In this document: piece by piece, positions 42,286 to 49,095 of the stretch | How the letters are laid out: every line of letters begins with the position of its first letter | Numbering within the stretch: the first letter of the stretch is position 1 | Assembly: GCA_004557455.1 (NCBI GenBank) | Contig: SFDX01000002.1 | Location: 21,115 to 85,114, forward strand | From: Akkermansia muciniphila | GTDB lineage: Bacteria; Verrucomicrobiota; Verrucomicrobiia; Verrucomicrobiales; Akkermansiaceae | Reading direction: 5' to 3' | Length of the DNA stretch: 64,000 nucleotides | Notes under the pieces: model-generated | Databases searched by the model: none | The model's input: only the letters and a program-made list of their open reading frames with translations | What the model was told of the DNA's origin: nothing | Translations under genes and position numbers: made by a program

Positions 42286-42314
42286 ATTATCTCAACAGGG
42301 CAAGGGCTCGTCAA
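42286..42314 (-). promoter_or_regulatory. promoter of the lipoprotein-ftsA-ftsZ group
   Basis: Minus-strand TTGACG (42309-42314), 17 bp, GATAAT (42286-42291), 12 bases to the ATG at 42273. Confidence 0.55.
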
Positions 42315-42342
42315 GCAAAATCCAACGTACAGACGCGAAAAG

Positions 42343-43659
42343 TCAGCTTGCAGGGGGGTGGGGGGTGTCTGCGGCGGGGTATTCGCGGGCGGGTTGCCAC
42401 CCGGCATCGGCTGCGCGGCGGATGAGGCTTCGGCCCTGTTCGGCGTCCTTGGCGGTGCCGCGTCCTTCTGCCAGGCTGCGTCCGTAGGCAAAGAGGCAGG
42501 CGGGGTCTCCGGCGTCGGCTCCCTTGCGCAGCCAGGTGAGGGCGGCAGCGGCGTCCTGCGGGCCGCCTATCCCCTCCGCACAGCAGCGGGCCAGGGCTCC
42601 GCAGGCAGCGGGCAGGCTCTGCTCGGCGGCTCGGGTGTACCATTCTCGGGCGGTTTTGAGGTTGGGTTGGGTGCCTTTGCCTTCCTCTAGGCACACGCCG
42701 AGGTTATACTGCGCTTCCGGGTCGCCGGCTTGGGCGGCCTGTTGCAGGCAGCGGAAGCCCAGTGTCTCGTCTTTGTCCATCCCCAGACCGTGCAGAGCCA
42801 GCAGGCCCAGTTTGGCACAGGCTGCGGCATCATTGCGGCGGGCTGCTTCCTGCAGCAGGGGTTGGGCGGCAGCGTAGTCGGCGCGGGCCAGGCAGAGGTC
42901 TGCCGCTTCGACCATGGAGGGGACGTGCCCGGCTCGGGCGGCCTTGATTTTCCAGCCCAGGGCGGCGTCTCCGCTCAGCATCTTGCCCAGGGCTACCATG
43001 GCTTCCGTGTTGCCTTCCTCGGCCAGCTCGGTGTAGAGGGCTTCGGCGCGGGCTGCGTCTGCTGCGGTGCCGCGTCCCGCGCGGTAGCAGGCGGCCAGTT
43101 GCAGCCGGGCTTCTTTCTGCCCGGCCTCCGCGGCGCGGCGCAGGAGCTCGAAGCCGCGTGTTTCGTCCTTCTCTGTGCCTTGCCCGGCCAGGAGCATCAG
43201 GCCCAAGTTGTAGGCGGCATCGGGTGAGTTCTGCTCGGCTGCTTTCTCAAAAAATCGGGCGGCTGCTTCTTTGTCGCCGGCGCGGAAGCAGCGCATGCCC
43301 TGCAGCAGGCAGGCGCGCGGATGCCCGGCGGCGGAGGCTTTCTCCAAGTATTCCAGCGCGCGGGCGGGATCTGTTTCGTTCAACAATTCCACGAGTGCGT
43401 ACATCGCCTCGGTGCTGCCGGCTTCCGCGGCTTGGGTCAGCAGTGCGGTGGCCTTGTCTCGGGCTTCGTCGTCTTGGGCGGCATCTAGGCTTTCCTTGGC
43501 GGTGCGGTAGAGGTCTTCGGGGGCCGGCGCGGCGGGTGCAGGGGGCGGAGGCGGGGGTGTCTGCTCTTCTTTGTCTCCGCAGGCAGCGGTCAGAAGAATG
43601 GCCAGCAGGGCTGCCGGGAGGGCCGCACAGGCCGCGGTTGGGTGGTTAGCGCGTTTCAT
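42343..43659 (-). CDS. Sel1-repeat lipoprotein
   Basis: A 438-residue lipoprotein: signal peptide with lipobox LLTAAC (about Cys25), a Pro-rich spacer (EEQTPPPPPPAPAAPAPED), then roughly ten Sel1-type repeats of about 36 residues (for example DAAYNLGLMLLAGQGTEKDETRGFELLRRAAEAGQ). Sel1 repeats form alpha solenoids that bind other proteins; here they would face the periplasm. The start overlaps the tyrA stop by 4 bases (ATGA), so translation is coupled, although the functions look unrelated. A longer upstream frame is rejected because it lacks a signal peptide at its N terminus. Confidence 0.8.
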   Translation of the reverse strand: MKRANHPTAACAALPAALLAILLTAACGDKEEQTPPPPPPAPAAPAPEDLYRTAKESLDAAQDDEARDKATALLTQAAEAGSTEAMYALVELLNETDPARALEYLEKASAAGHPRACLLQGMRCFRAGDKEAAARFFEKAAEQNSPDAAYNLGLMLLAGQGTEKDETRGFELLRRAAEAGQKEARLQLAACYRAGRGTAADAARAEALYTELAEEGNTEAMVALGKMLSGDAALGWKIKAARAGHVPSMVEAADLCLARADYAAAQPLLQEAARRNDAAACAKLGLLALHGLGMDKDETLGFRCLQQAAQAGDPEAQYNLGVCLEEGKGTQPNLKTAREWYTRAAEQSLPAACGALARCCAEGIGGPQDAAAALTWLRKGADAGDPACLFAYGRSLAEGRGTAKDAEQGRSLIRRAADAGWQPAREYPAADTPHPPAS

Positions 43660-44552
43660 GGGTTTGTATCTTGTTCGCAGCGGATGATGCGGCGGCAGTC
43701 GGCGGCAGTCTCCAGCCAGCGGCGCAGCCCTGCCTTGTCTTGCTTGTTCAACAGGTTGATAACGGTTTGCATCTGCTCCATGCAGTCGGACAGGGCTCGG
43801 CGCACGGCTACATCGTTCTCCCAGAGGATGTCGGCCCACATGGGCGCGGGGCCGCAGCATACGCGGGTGGTGTCGCGGAAGCCTCCGGCGGCCAGGCGTT
43901 GCAGGTCGGCTTGCGGTACGCCGTCGCCTGCCGCCGCGCGGGCGCAGAGGGCGGCCAGTACGTGCGGTACATGGGATACGCGGGCCGCGGCTCTGTCGTG
44001 GTTATCCGGGGTCATGGCATAGGTGCTGCAGCCCAGCACCTGCCAGAAGGCAGCCAGCCGCGCTTCGTCCTCGGCGGGTGCCCCGTGGGCGTTGGTGAGG
44101 ACGACGGTCGCGCCGCGCAGCAGGTCGGCAAAGGCGTTCTCTACCCCCGTTTTCTCCGTGCCGGCCATGGGGTGAGATCCGATGAAGCGGTGCCCTCGCT
44201 GCGTGAGCAGGGTGCCCGTGGTGTGGTGTACATAGGCTTTTACGGAGCCGACATCCGTTACCAGGACATCATCCGCCAGCGTGGGCAGCATCTCGCGGGC
44301 TAAGGATTCGAAACATCCGATGGGGGTGGCGAGGATCACCAGCTCTGCTCCCTGCACGGCGGCCTGCAGGTCGGTGTAGGTGTGTTGTGTTACGCCGTGC
44401 TCGCGCAGGTAGGCCAGGGGCTGCTCCCGCCGGGCCCACACGCGCAGGTCGCAGCCGGGCATGTGCTGCCGCACGGCCATCGCAACGGACCCGCCCAACA
44501 GACCGGGTCCCACGATGGTGATGCTTTTGTAGGCCGCTTGCTGCTCAGACAT
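43656..44552 (-). CDS. tyrA: prephenate dehydrogenase
   Basis: A 298-residue NAD(P)-dependent enzyme of tyrosine synthesis. N-terminal ITIVGPGLLGGSVAMAV is the dinucleotide-binding GxGxxGxS motif; VTDVGSVK, HRFIGSHPMAGTEKTGVENA and HDRAAARVSHVPHVLA are the conserved active-site segments (His in HPMAG, His in SHVPH). There is no chorismate mutase or ACT domain, so it is the monofunctional form. It lies between two lipoprotein genes in a co-directional run. Confidence 0.92.
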   Translation of the reverse strand: MSEQQAAYKSITIVGPGLLGGSVAMAVRQHMPGCDLRVWARREQPLAYLREHGVTQHTYTDLQAAVQGAELVILATPIGCFESLAREMLPTLADDVLVTDVGSVKAYVHHTTGTLLTQRGHRFIGSHPMAGTEKTGVENAFADLLRGATVVLTNAHGAPAEDEARLAAFWQVLGCSTYAMTPDNHDRAAARVSHVPHVLAALCARAAAGDGVPQADLQRLAAGGFRDTTRVCCGPAPMWADILWENDVAVRRALSDCMEQMQTVINLLNKQDKAGLRRWLETAADCRRIIRCEQDTNP

Positions 44553-44567
44553 GGCTGTTCCGGCTGC

Positions 44568-45209
44568 TTAGGGCACGATGAAGATGAAATCCGTGCCCGG
44601 TACCTTCATCTTCTTGCCGCTGGATACGCGGTTGCCGTTCTTGTCAATGATGCGCAGCTTGCGGCTCGGGTCCAGCGGGTTATATACGCGCGTCGGGTCG
44701 CCTTCTACCTGCACGGCTACGGGTATCTTGCCGCCTTCGTTGGTGATCTTTTTGGCCGGCGCGGGGGTGGGCGCGGGCGTCGGGGTTGCCGTCGGTGTCG
44801 TCGGGGTCACCGCAGGGGTGGGGGGGGCTGCAGGTGTGGGCGTCACTGCGGGCGTGGTCGGTACGGTGGGCGCGGGAAGCTTGGGCTGCTCCGGCTTCGG
44901 TAGCTTGGGTTGCGCCGGGGTCGCGGGCGCGGGCGTGGTGGCGGGGGTGTGCGTCGTCGGGTGGGTGACGGTGGGCTTCGGGGTGGGTGTGGGTGTCACT
45001 TTCGGCGCAGGAATGGCCGCGCCGCTTCCCGTCCCGGTGGGCGCAGTCGGGAGCGCCGGCGGCGTCACGGGGGCCGTGTTCGGGGGCAGCGTCGTTCGCT
45101 GAATCGGTTTCCTGTACGGCATGTCCGGCAGGTTCACCCGCTGCACGCCGACGCAGGAGCCGAGTCCGACTCCCGTCACCATCAAAAGGGGTATGTAGCG
45201 TCTTTTCAT
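44568..45209 (-). CDS. lipoprotein with Pro/Thr-rich linker
   Basis: A 213-residue lipoprotein. MKRRYIPLLMVTGVGLGSC gives a lipobox LGSC (Cys19). About 110 residues of Pro/Thr/Ala-rich sequence follow, then a C-terminal domain of about 50 residues (KIPVAVQVEGDPTRVYNPLDPSRKLRIIDKNGNRVSSGKKMKVPGTDFIFIVP) of mostly beta character. It could span the peptidoglycan as a tethered surface domain. No family was recognised. Upstream frame extension of 18 codons is rejected because it breaks the signal peptide. Confidence 0.65.
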   Translation of the reverse strand: MKRRYIPLLMVTGVGLGSCVGVQRVNLPDMPYRKPIQRTTLPPNTAPVTPPALPTAPTGTGSGAAIPAPKVTPTPTPKPTVTHPTTHTPATTPAPATPAQPKLPKPEQPKLPAPTVPTTPAVTPTPAAPPTPAVTPTTPTATPTPAPTPAPAKKITNEGGKIPVAVQVEGDPTRVYNPLDPSRKLRIIDKNGNRVSSGKKMKVPGTDFIFIVP

Positions 45210-45234
45210 CGCATTCTTGTCTTTTCTCCCCTCC

Positions 45235-45263
45235 ACCATACCCCTTTCTCCTCCACCTGTCAA
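45235..45263 (-). promoter_or_regulatory. promoter of the Pro/Thr-rich lipoprotein gene
   Basis: Minus-strand TTGACA (45258-45263), 17 bp, TATGGT (45235-45240). The leader is about 20-25 bases. Confidence 0.5.
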
Positions 45264-45302
45264 TCTTAAATCGCGTCCTATCCCTCCCCCGATACATCAG
45301 AA

Positions 45303-45352
45303 CCCCCGCCTGCTCCCGCAGACGAGGGCTCTTCTTTACATTTACCGAAAAA
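45303..45352 (-). terminator. conserved 3-prime element after PEP-CTERM gene 1
   Basis: Directly after the stop at 45360 the minus strand reads TTTTTCGGTAAATGTAA (45352-45336), then an 11-bp stem with two mismatches (45303-45313 with 45318-45328). The same order of a GGTAAATG motif and a hairpin follows the other two PEP-CTERM genes at 47.2 kb. No T-run follows, so it may be a stability or processing element rather than a classical terminator. Confidence 0.6.
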
Positions 45353-45359
45353 TCTCCCC

Positions 45360-46139
45360 TTACACCCGCTGTCTTCTCCTCCTCACACACAGCCCCGCCA
45401 ACGCCATCAGCGACAACGTCGCCGTAGCAGGCTCGGGAACGGTGATGGCAGAGACTTTGATGTTCTCAATAGTGTACTTATTCGTACCTCCCCCTTGGGG
45501 ACCAACGATGCCGGCAATGACTTTGTATCCATCCTGCCAGACCAGAGCATTGTCAAAATCCAGCGTGGTGAACATGTTGGTGCCTACTGTACCGCTGGTA
45601 TAGTTGGCGCTATTTTGCCCCATGATGTTACCGGAAGCGTCTACAATCGCAATGACAAGACCATACTGCTTAAAGTCTGAATTGAAAGTTGCATTGCCCG
45701 TCGCGCTGAGGGTGATGGAAGAAATTTTATCGTTGGCGACGAAATCCGTAGGAGAAAAGATCAACGTTAAGTTCTCGCCCTTGGCACTGTTTCGCCCGCA
45801 CAACGTGACCTGTCCGGTCTTGGTGTCGGCGTTGTAAACCCAGCTGCCTTCGCCAGTCTGTGGGTTCTCGATGGACCCAGAACCTAATCCGGTGTTAAGT
45901 TCGACATACACCCCGGTAGGGAAGTTATCGACCTTGTATTTGCTTACAAGAGCTCCGGGATTGGCAGTGTAGATCTTTTTGGAGGAATCATCCGAATCTG
46001 TAGTTTCAGTGACAGTGCCGGAGGATGCCGATTTGCCACTCATTTCGATGTTCACGCTCCCCGGAAGCGTGAGCTGTACCTCCGTAGCATACAACATGCA
46101 GCCCGGCATTAGGAGTGAAATGCAAATTTTCCTTATCAT
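45360..46139 (-). CDS. PEP-CTERM surface protein 1
   Basis: A 259-residue exported protein. Signal peptide MIRKICISLLMPGCMLYA; a beta-rich, Ser/Thr/Asn-rich body with features of a jelly-roll (SSITLSATGNATFNSDFKQYGLVIAIVD); C-terminal sorting signal VPEPATATLSLMALAGLCVRRRRQRV. It is predicted to be processed by an exosortase and exposed at the surface. It is divergent from PEP-CTERM gene 2 and shares its promoter palindrome and 3-prime element. The start MIRKICIS is chosen for the signal peptide; a longer frame would cross the promoter. Confidence 0.85.
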   Translation of the reverse strand: MIRKICISLLMPGCMLYATEVQLTLPGSVNIEMSGKSASSGTVTETTDSDDSSKKIYTANPGALVSKYKVDNFPTGVYVELNTGLGSGSIENPQTGEGSWVYNADTKTGQVTLCGRNSAKGENLTLIFSPTDFVANDKISSITLSATGNATFNSDFKQYGLVIAIVDASGNIMGQNSANYTSGTVGTNMFTTLDFDNALVWQDGYKVIAGIVGPQGGGTNKYTIENIKVSAITVPEPATATLSLMALAGLCVRRRRQRV

Positions 46140-46215
46140 GTCTCTCTCTGATTGTGTTTTCGGCGACGGTGCAACCCTCCCTTGGGGAACGTCCCTCCCT
46201 CGCCTGTCCGAAGAC

Positions 46216-46258
46216 AGTGTACAGCTTTTGCAATGCTGGGGGTCTGCATTTGCAATGC
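46216..46258 (-). promoter_or_regulatory. promoter and palindromes of PEP-CTERM gene 1
   Basis: Minus-strand -10 box TACACT (46216-46221). Immediately upstream lies GCTTTTGCAATGC (46224-46236, plus-strand reading), an imperfect copy of the shared motif, and 22 bp further a perfect copy GCATTTGCAATGC (46246-46258). There is no good -35 box, which fits activator dependence. The 362-base gap between the two divergent genes holds this and the promoter at 46407-46435, plus two copies of TTTCAAGGCTTT (46292 and 46381). Confidence 0.55.
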
Positions 46259-46406
46259 GCACAGCAGTTCTACACGGCAAAATCCTTTGATTTTCAAGGC
46301 TTTCGGGATGCTATCGTGTCTTGAGCACGTTTTGAGGGCACTGAAAGCGTACAGCAAAAAAACGAGAAAAAAGTGAGAAATTTCAAGGCTTTAGGCGCTT
46401 TTCTGC

Positions 46407-46435
46407 TTGACTATGCATTGCAAATGCTGTAGACT
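46407..46435 (+). promoter_or_regulatory. promoter and palindrome of PEP-CTERM gene 2
   Basis: TTGACT (46407-46412), 17 bp, TAGACT (46430-46435). The spacer contains GCATTGCAAATGC (46415-46427), arms GCATT and AATGC around a 3-bp centre. Confidence 0.65.
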
Positions 46436-46501
46436 CATCTGCGCAGGGAGGGATGATGACCGACGGATTTCCTCCGGCCGAAATCTTAACTCGCTTTTTT
46501 C

Positions 46502-47176
46502 ATGAAAGGAACATTAATCACTCTTCTGGTTCTCGCAGGCCTTGCGTCTGCTGCGACCAAATCCATCACGCTTCCCGGGAAGGACGACTTTACTTGGGTT
46601 GCAGGCAGCAACGCCTCCGGCATCGGCAAAGGCCCCTCCAGCACTGAGGTCATGGGGCAGTTCATCAACTCAGTAGGCAATGACAAGATCGGCTGGTTTG
46701 GTGGCACTGGACAGAGCTACGGTTCTGGGGACTATGGATCCGATATTACAATTTCCTCAAGTGATTCATTCACGTTTAGATCTCGACCCAGTCTCTCCGG
46801 CGAGTATGTCGCTTTGGGAATCAAGCTGCCCGAGACAGCGCAGAGCATCACACTTAATTTCACTGCTGATAATAAGGTCGGATATTCCTTGTGGAGCTAC
46901 AATTCGACGAAAAGTATCGTCACACAGCTGATTGGTAATACATACGCAGACGGCACAGGAACTAAGTCATTCACAGGCGAGTATACCACAGCCCCCGTCA
47001 CGGACGACATGCTTTTTGTGGTCTGGACTGCTAATCACTCCTCCGGCAATGCCTCCGGAGGCACAGACATCACTGTCAGCAACATCTCCGTAAGCTACGA
47101 GGTTCCCGAGCCTGCTACGGCTACACTCTCTCTGTTGGCCTTGGCGGGATTGTGCGTCCGCCGTCGTCGCCGCTGA
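46502..47176 (+). CDS. PEP-CTERM surface protein 2
   Basis: A 224-residue exported protein. Signal peptide MKGTLITLLVLAGLASAATK; a beta-rich body of about 170 residues (for example FTFRSRPSLSGEYVALGIKLPETAQSITLNFTAD); sorting tail VPEPATATLSLLALAGLCVRRRRR at the extreme C terminus. It has the same general size and fold character as the two neighbouring PEP-CTERM proteins and is probably a paralogue with low sequence identity. Predicted mRNA leader is about 60 bases. Confidence 0.85.
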   Translation: MKGTLITLLVLAGLASAATKSITLPGKDDFTWVAGSNASGIGKGPSSTEVMGQFINSVGNDKIGWFGGTGQSYGSGDYGSDITISSSDSFTFRSRPSLSGEYVALGIKLPETAQSITLNFTADNKVGYSLWSYNSTKSIVTQLIGNTYADGTGTKSFTGEYTTAPVTDDMLFVVWTANHSSGNASGGTDITVSNISVSYEVPEPATATLSLLALAGLCVRRRRR

Positions 47177-47185
47177 TTTTTCCTC

Positions 47186-47227
47186 TTCGGTAAATGTAAG
47201 TCCCCTGACTGCGAAAGCAGTTGGGGG
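47186..47227 (+). terminator. conserved 3-prime element after PEP-CTERM gene 2
   Basis: TTCGGTAAATGTAA (47186-47199) followed by an 11-bp stem (47202-47212 with 47217-47227) closed by a GAAA tetraloop. An A/T-rich segment follows (ATAAATCTTTAAT). Confidence 0.65.
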
Positions 47228-47241
47228 ATAAATCTTTAATA

Positions 47242-47289
47242 CCCCCGATCGCTTTCGCAATCGAGGGCATCATTGCATTTACCGAAAAA
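47242..47289 (-). terminator. conserved 3-prime element after PEP-CTERM gene 3
   Basis: On the minus strand TTTTTCGGTAAATG (47289-47276) is followed by a stem (47242-47252 with 47257-47267, two mismatches) closed by a GAAA tetraloop. It is back to back with the element of gene 2. Confidence 0.65.
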
Positions 47290-47299
47290 GGATTTTCCC

Positions 47300-48064
47300 T
47301 TACTTCTTTCTGCGCCTGCGCAAACACAACCCCATGATTGTCAATAGTGAAAGAGTTGTTGTGGTCGGTTCTGGAACTTGTGTTAGATTAGCTCCAACTG
47401 AGAGATTTGATATTGTTGCAGTGGAGTTTGCGTAGTAATTATTCCACAGGAGAATCACAGACGACTCAGTCTTGCTATACCCCTGATACTCCTCAGAGGT
47501 CAAATCAAGAGTAAGATTTGATACACTGCCTGATGCGGTCCCTGCAAGAGTTGTGCTATTGATAGCCGTGGCCCCGTTAGTCTGATCCCATAGATAGAAA
47601 TAGAAAGTGGAGGAATTGTTCACCCCCGTTTGAGTAGTCCAGTCAAAGGAGGCGGTAATTGAGGATACCACCGCATTAGTCTGGCTGGCCTGAATAAGGT
47701 CTGAGAACTTCAAGGTTAAAGCCACAAAACCTCCCGAAAGCATTGTTCGCCCTTGATATGTAAATCCAGTGGAATTTACGTTCGATGAGCTCGTTATTGC
47801 AGGATATTCTGCATCATCATTACCACATCCGCTGTACCACCCCGTAGATGAGAGCTTTGCGCCGGATTTCAAATTAGCGGCGATGTTTGTATCATTAACC
47901 TGACTGGCCCGCGCAATATTGACATAGGTACCAGTGAGTGCACCGGCATTCTGCCATGTTGTGGGATCTCCCGCGACTGAACTGTCCAAGACATTCAGCG
48001 TGATGTCGCCGAAGACCGGTGCAAATCCCGTCGAGAAAATAAGCAAATAGAAACTTCGTTTCAT
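47300..48064 (-). CDS. PEP-CTERM surface protein 3
   Basis: A 254-residue exported protein. Signal peptide MKRSFYLLIFSTGFAPVFGD; an Asn/Ser/Thr-rich beta body (SSITASFDWTTQTGVNNSSTFYFYLWDQTNG, VSNLTLDLTSEEY); sorting tail VPEPTTTTLSLLTIMGLCLRRRRKK. It is convergent with PEP-CTERM gene 2. Lower GC content than the flanking housekeeping genes, like the other PEP-CTERM genes. Function beyond surface display is unknown. Confidence 0.85.
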   Translation of the reverse strand: MKRSFYLLIFSTGFAPVFGDITLNVLDSSVAGDPTTWQNAGALTGTYVNIARASQVNDTNIAANLKSGAKLSSTGWYSGCGNDDAEYPAITSSSNVNSTGFTYQGRTMLSGGFVALTLKFSDLIQASQTNAVVSSITASFDWTTQTGVNNSSTFYFYLWDQTNGATAINSTTLAGTASGSVSNLTLDLTSEEYQGYSKTESSVILLWNNYYANSTATISNLSVGANLTQVPEPTTTTLSLLTIMGLCLRRRRKK

Positions 48065-48136
48065 GAGATGAGTGATGATGGTTGTGGTAAGAGAGAGTTT
48101 TCAACTTTGGCTACTTTCTCTTTCCCTGCGCAGATA

Positions 48137-48166
48137 AGTCTACAGCATTTGCAATGCTGTAGGCAA
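48137..48166 (-). promoter_or_regulatory. promoter and long palindrome of PEP-CTERM gene 3
   Basis: Minus-strand TTGCCT (48161-48166), 18 bp, TAGACT (48137-48142). Between and partly over the boxes is a perfect inverted repeat with 10-bp arms CTACAGCATT (48140-48149) and AATGCTGTAG (48153-48162) and centre TGC. The core GCATTTGCAATGC is shared with genes 1 and 2. Confidence 0.65.
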
Positions 48167-48252
48167 AAAGCGGGGCGGAGGGGAGATAGGATAGCAGTTG
48201 AAAACGGCTAACGAAAAGGAACGGTGTTTTTGCAGTGGGGTACTGCGGGGGA

Positions 48253-48281
48253 TTGCGGCGGGGGAGGGGATGAGGTAAGAT
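48253..48281 (+). promoter_or_regulatory. promoter of the Ala/Gln-rich protein gene
   Basis: TTGCGG (48253-48258), 17 bp, TAAGAT (48276-48281), 9 bases to the ATG at 48291; nearly leaderless. Confidence 0.5.
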
Positions 48282-48290
48282 GGGGGCGTT

Positions 48291-48770
48291 ATGGGATTCG
48301 GAACGATACTGGGAGCAGCCACGACGGGGGCTGCGGTGGCCTCGAAAGTGATCGAGGGGCAGGCACAGCGTGCGCAGGCGAAGGCGTTGAAGCAGGCAGC
48401 GAGCACGCAGCAGGAGCTGGCGGAGCGACATGCAGCGGCGGTGGTCGATACGGCGATGGAGAATGCGCGGCGCGAGACGCGGAATGCGCAGCAAGAGTTG
48501 GCCCACGCCCGGGCGGATGCCGCCGCGAGCAGCACCCTCCGCGAGGGCAGCACGGCCCTGCGCGAGACAGATCTGGCGACGCGACTCCAAGACCGCATCA
48601 ACAACCAAGCCGAGGCCGCCCTGCAACAGGCGAACGCCGAACGCACCCAAGCCACCCTCGACAGCCGCAACCTGCGCCTGCAATCCGCCAACGCCCGCCG
48701 CCAATCCACAGGCAGCGCCGCCTCCGCCCTCGGCAGCCTCTTCACCGGGGTAGCGAACATGCTCAAATAA
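48291..48770 (+). CDS. Ala/Gln-rich helical protein, phage-structural-like
   Basis: A 159-residue protein. It opens with a glycine/alanine-rich hydrophobic segment (MGFGTILGAATTGAAVASKV), continues as a long Ala/Gln/Arg-rich helix with many RxxA/QxxA steps, and ends with a second small hydrophobic segment (SAASALGSLFTGVANML). The character resembles internal or ejection proteins of tailed phages, but no family was matched. It lies next to the T6SS spike genes, convergent with the DUF6931-like gene and separated from it by mosaic repeat C. It may be a stray phage gene or a T6SS cargo; both are speculation. Confidence 0.55.
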   Translation: MGFGTILGAATTGAAVASKVIEGQAQRAQAKALKQAASTQQELAERHAAAVVDTAMENARRETRNAQQELAHARADAAASSTLREGSTALRETDLATRLQDRINNQAEAALQQANAERTQATLDSRNLRLQSANARRQSTGSAASALGSLFTGVANMLK

Positions 48771-48820
48771 AGAACCGCCGAGCTGCGTCCGCGGAGTCTG
48801 AGCCTTGCGGAGGGGGAGAG

Positions 48821-49095
48821 AGACTTCACACCGCCGTGATAATAGGAGCCGAGAAAGTCTGACCGCGGAATAAAAGGAATTTTCGGAGACTGAAAGCCAT
48901 GCAACGCTCAGGCAAGACGTCGGCGCATGTTCACAGTAGGTGGCTTTAGAATTTTATCAAAATAACCAAGGGATCTACTATCTCGCCGGCATGCCGTTTG
49001 AAGCAAGCCAAGCAGGCCATTACCTCTCCGAAAGTTCCTTTCATTCCGCGGTCAGAAACGATCGTTCTCTATTATCTCGGCGGTATGAAGTCTGT
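48821..49095. repeat. mosaic palindromic repeat, copy C
   Basis: The shortest copy (about 275 bp), in the 301-base gap after the Ala/Gln-rich gene and running into the 3-prime end of the next gene. Left arm AGACTTCACACCGCCG, then GACCGCGGAATAAAAGGAAT; centre GGCAAGACGTCGG and GTAGGTGGCTTTAGAATTTT; right arm TCTCCGAAAGTTCC, TTTCATTCCGCGGTC, then GGCGGTATGAAGTCTG. The right arm supplies the last nine codons and the stop of the minus-strand gene at 49072. Confidence 0.85.
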
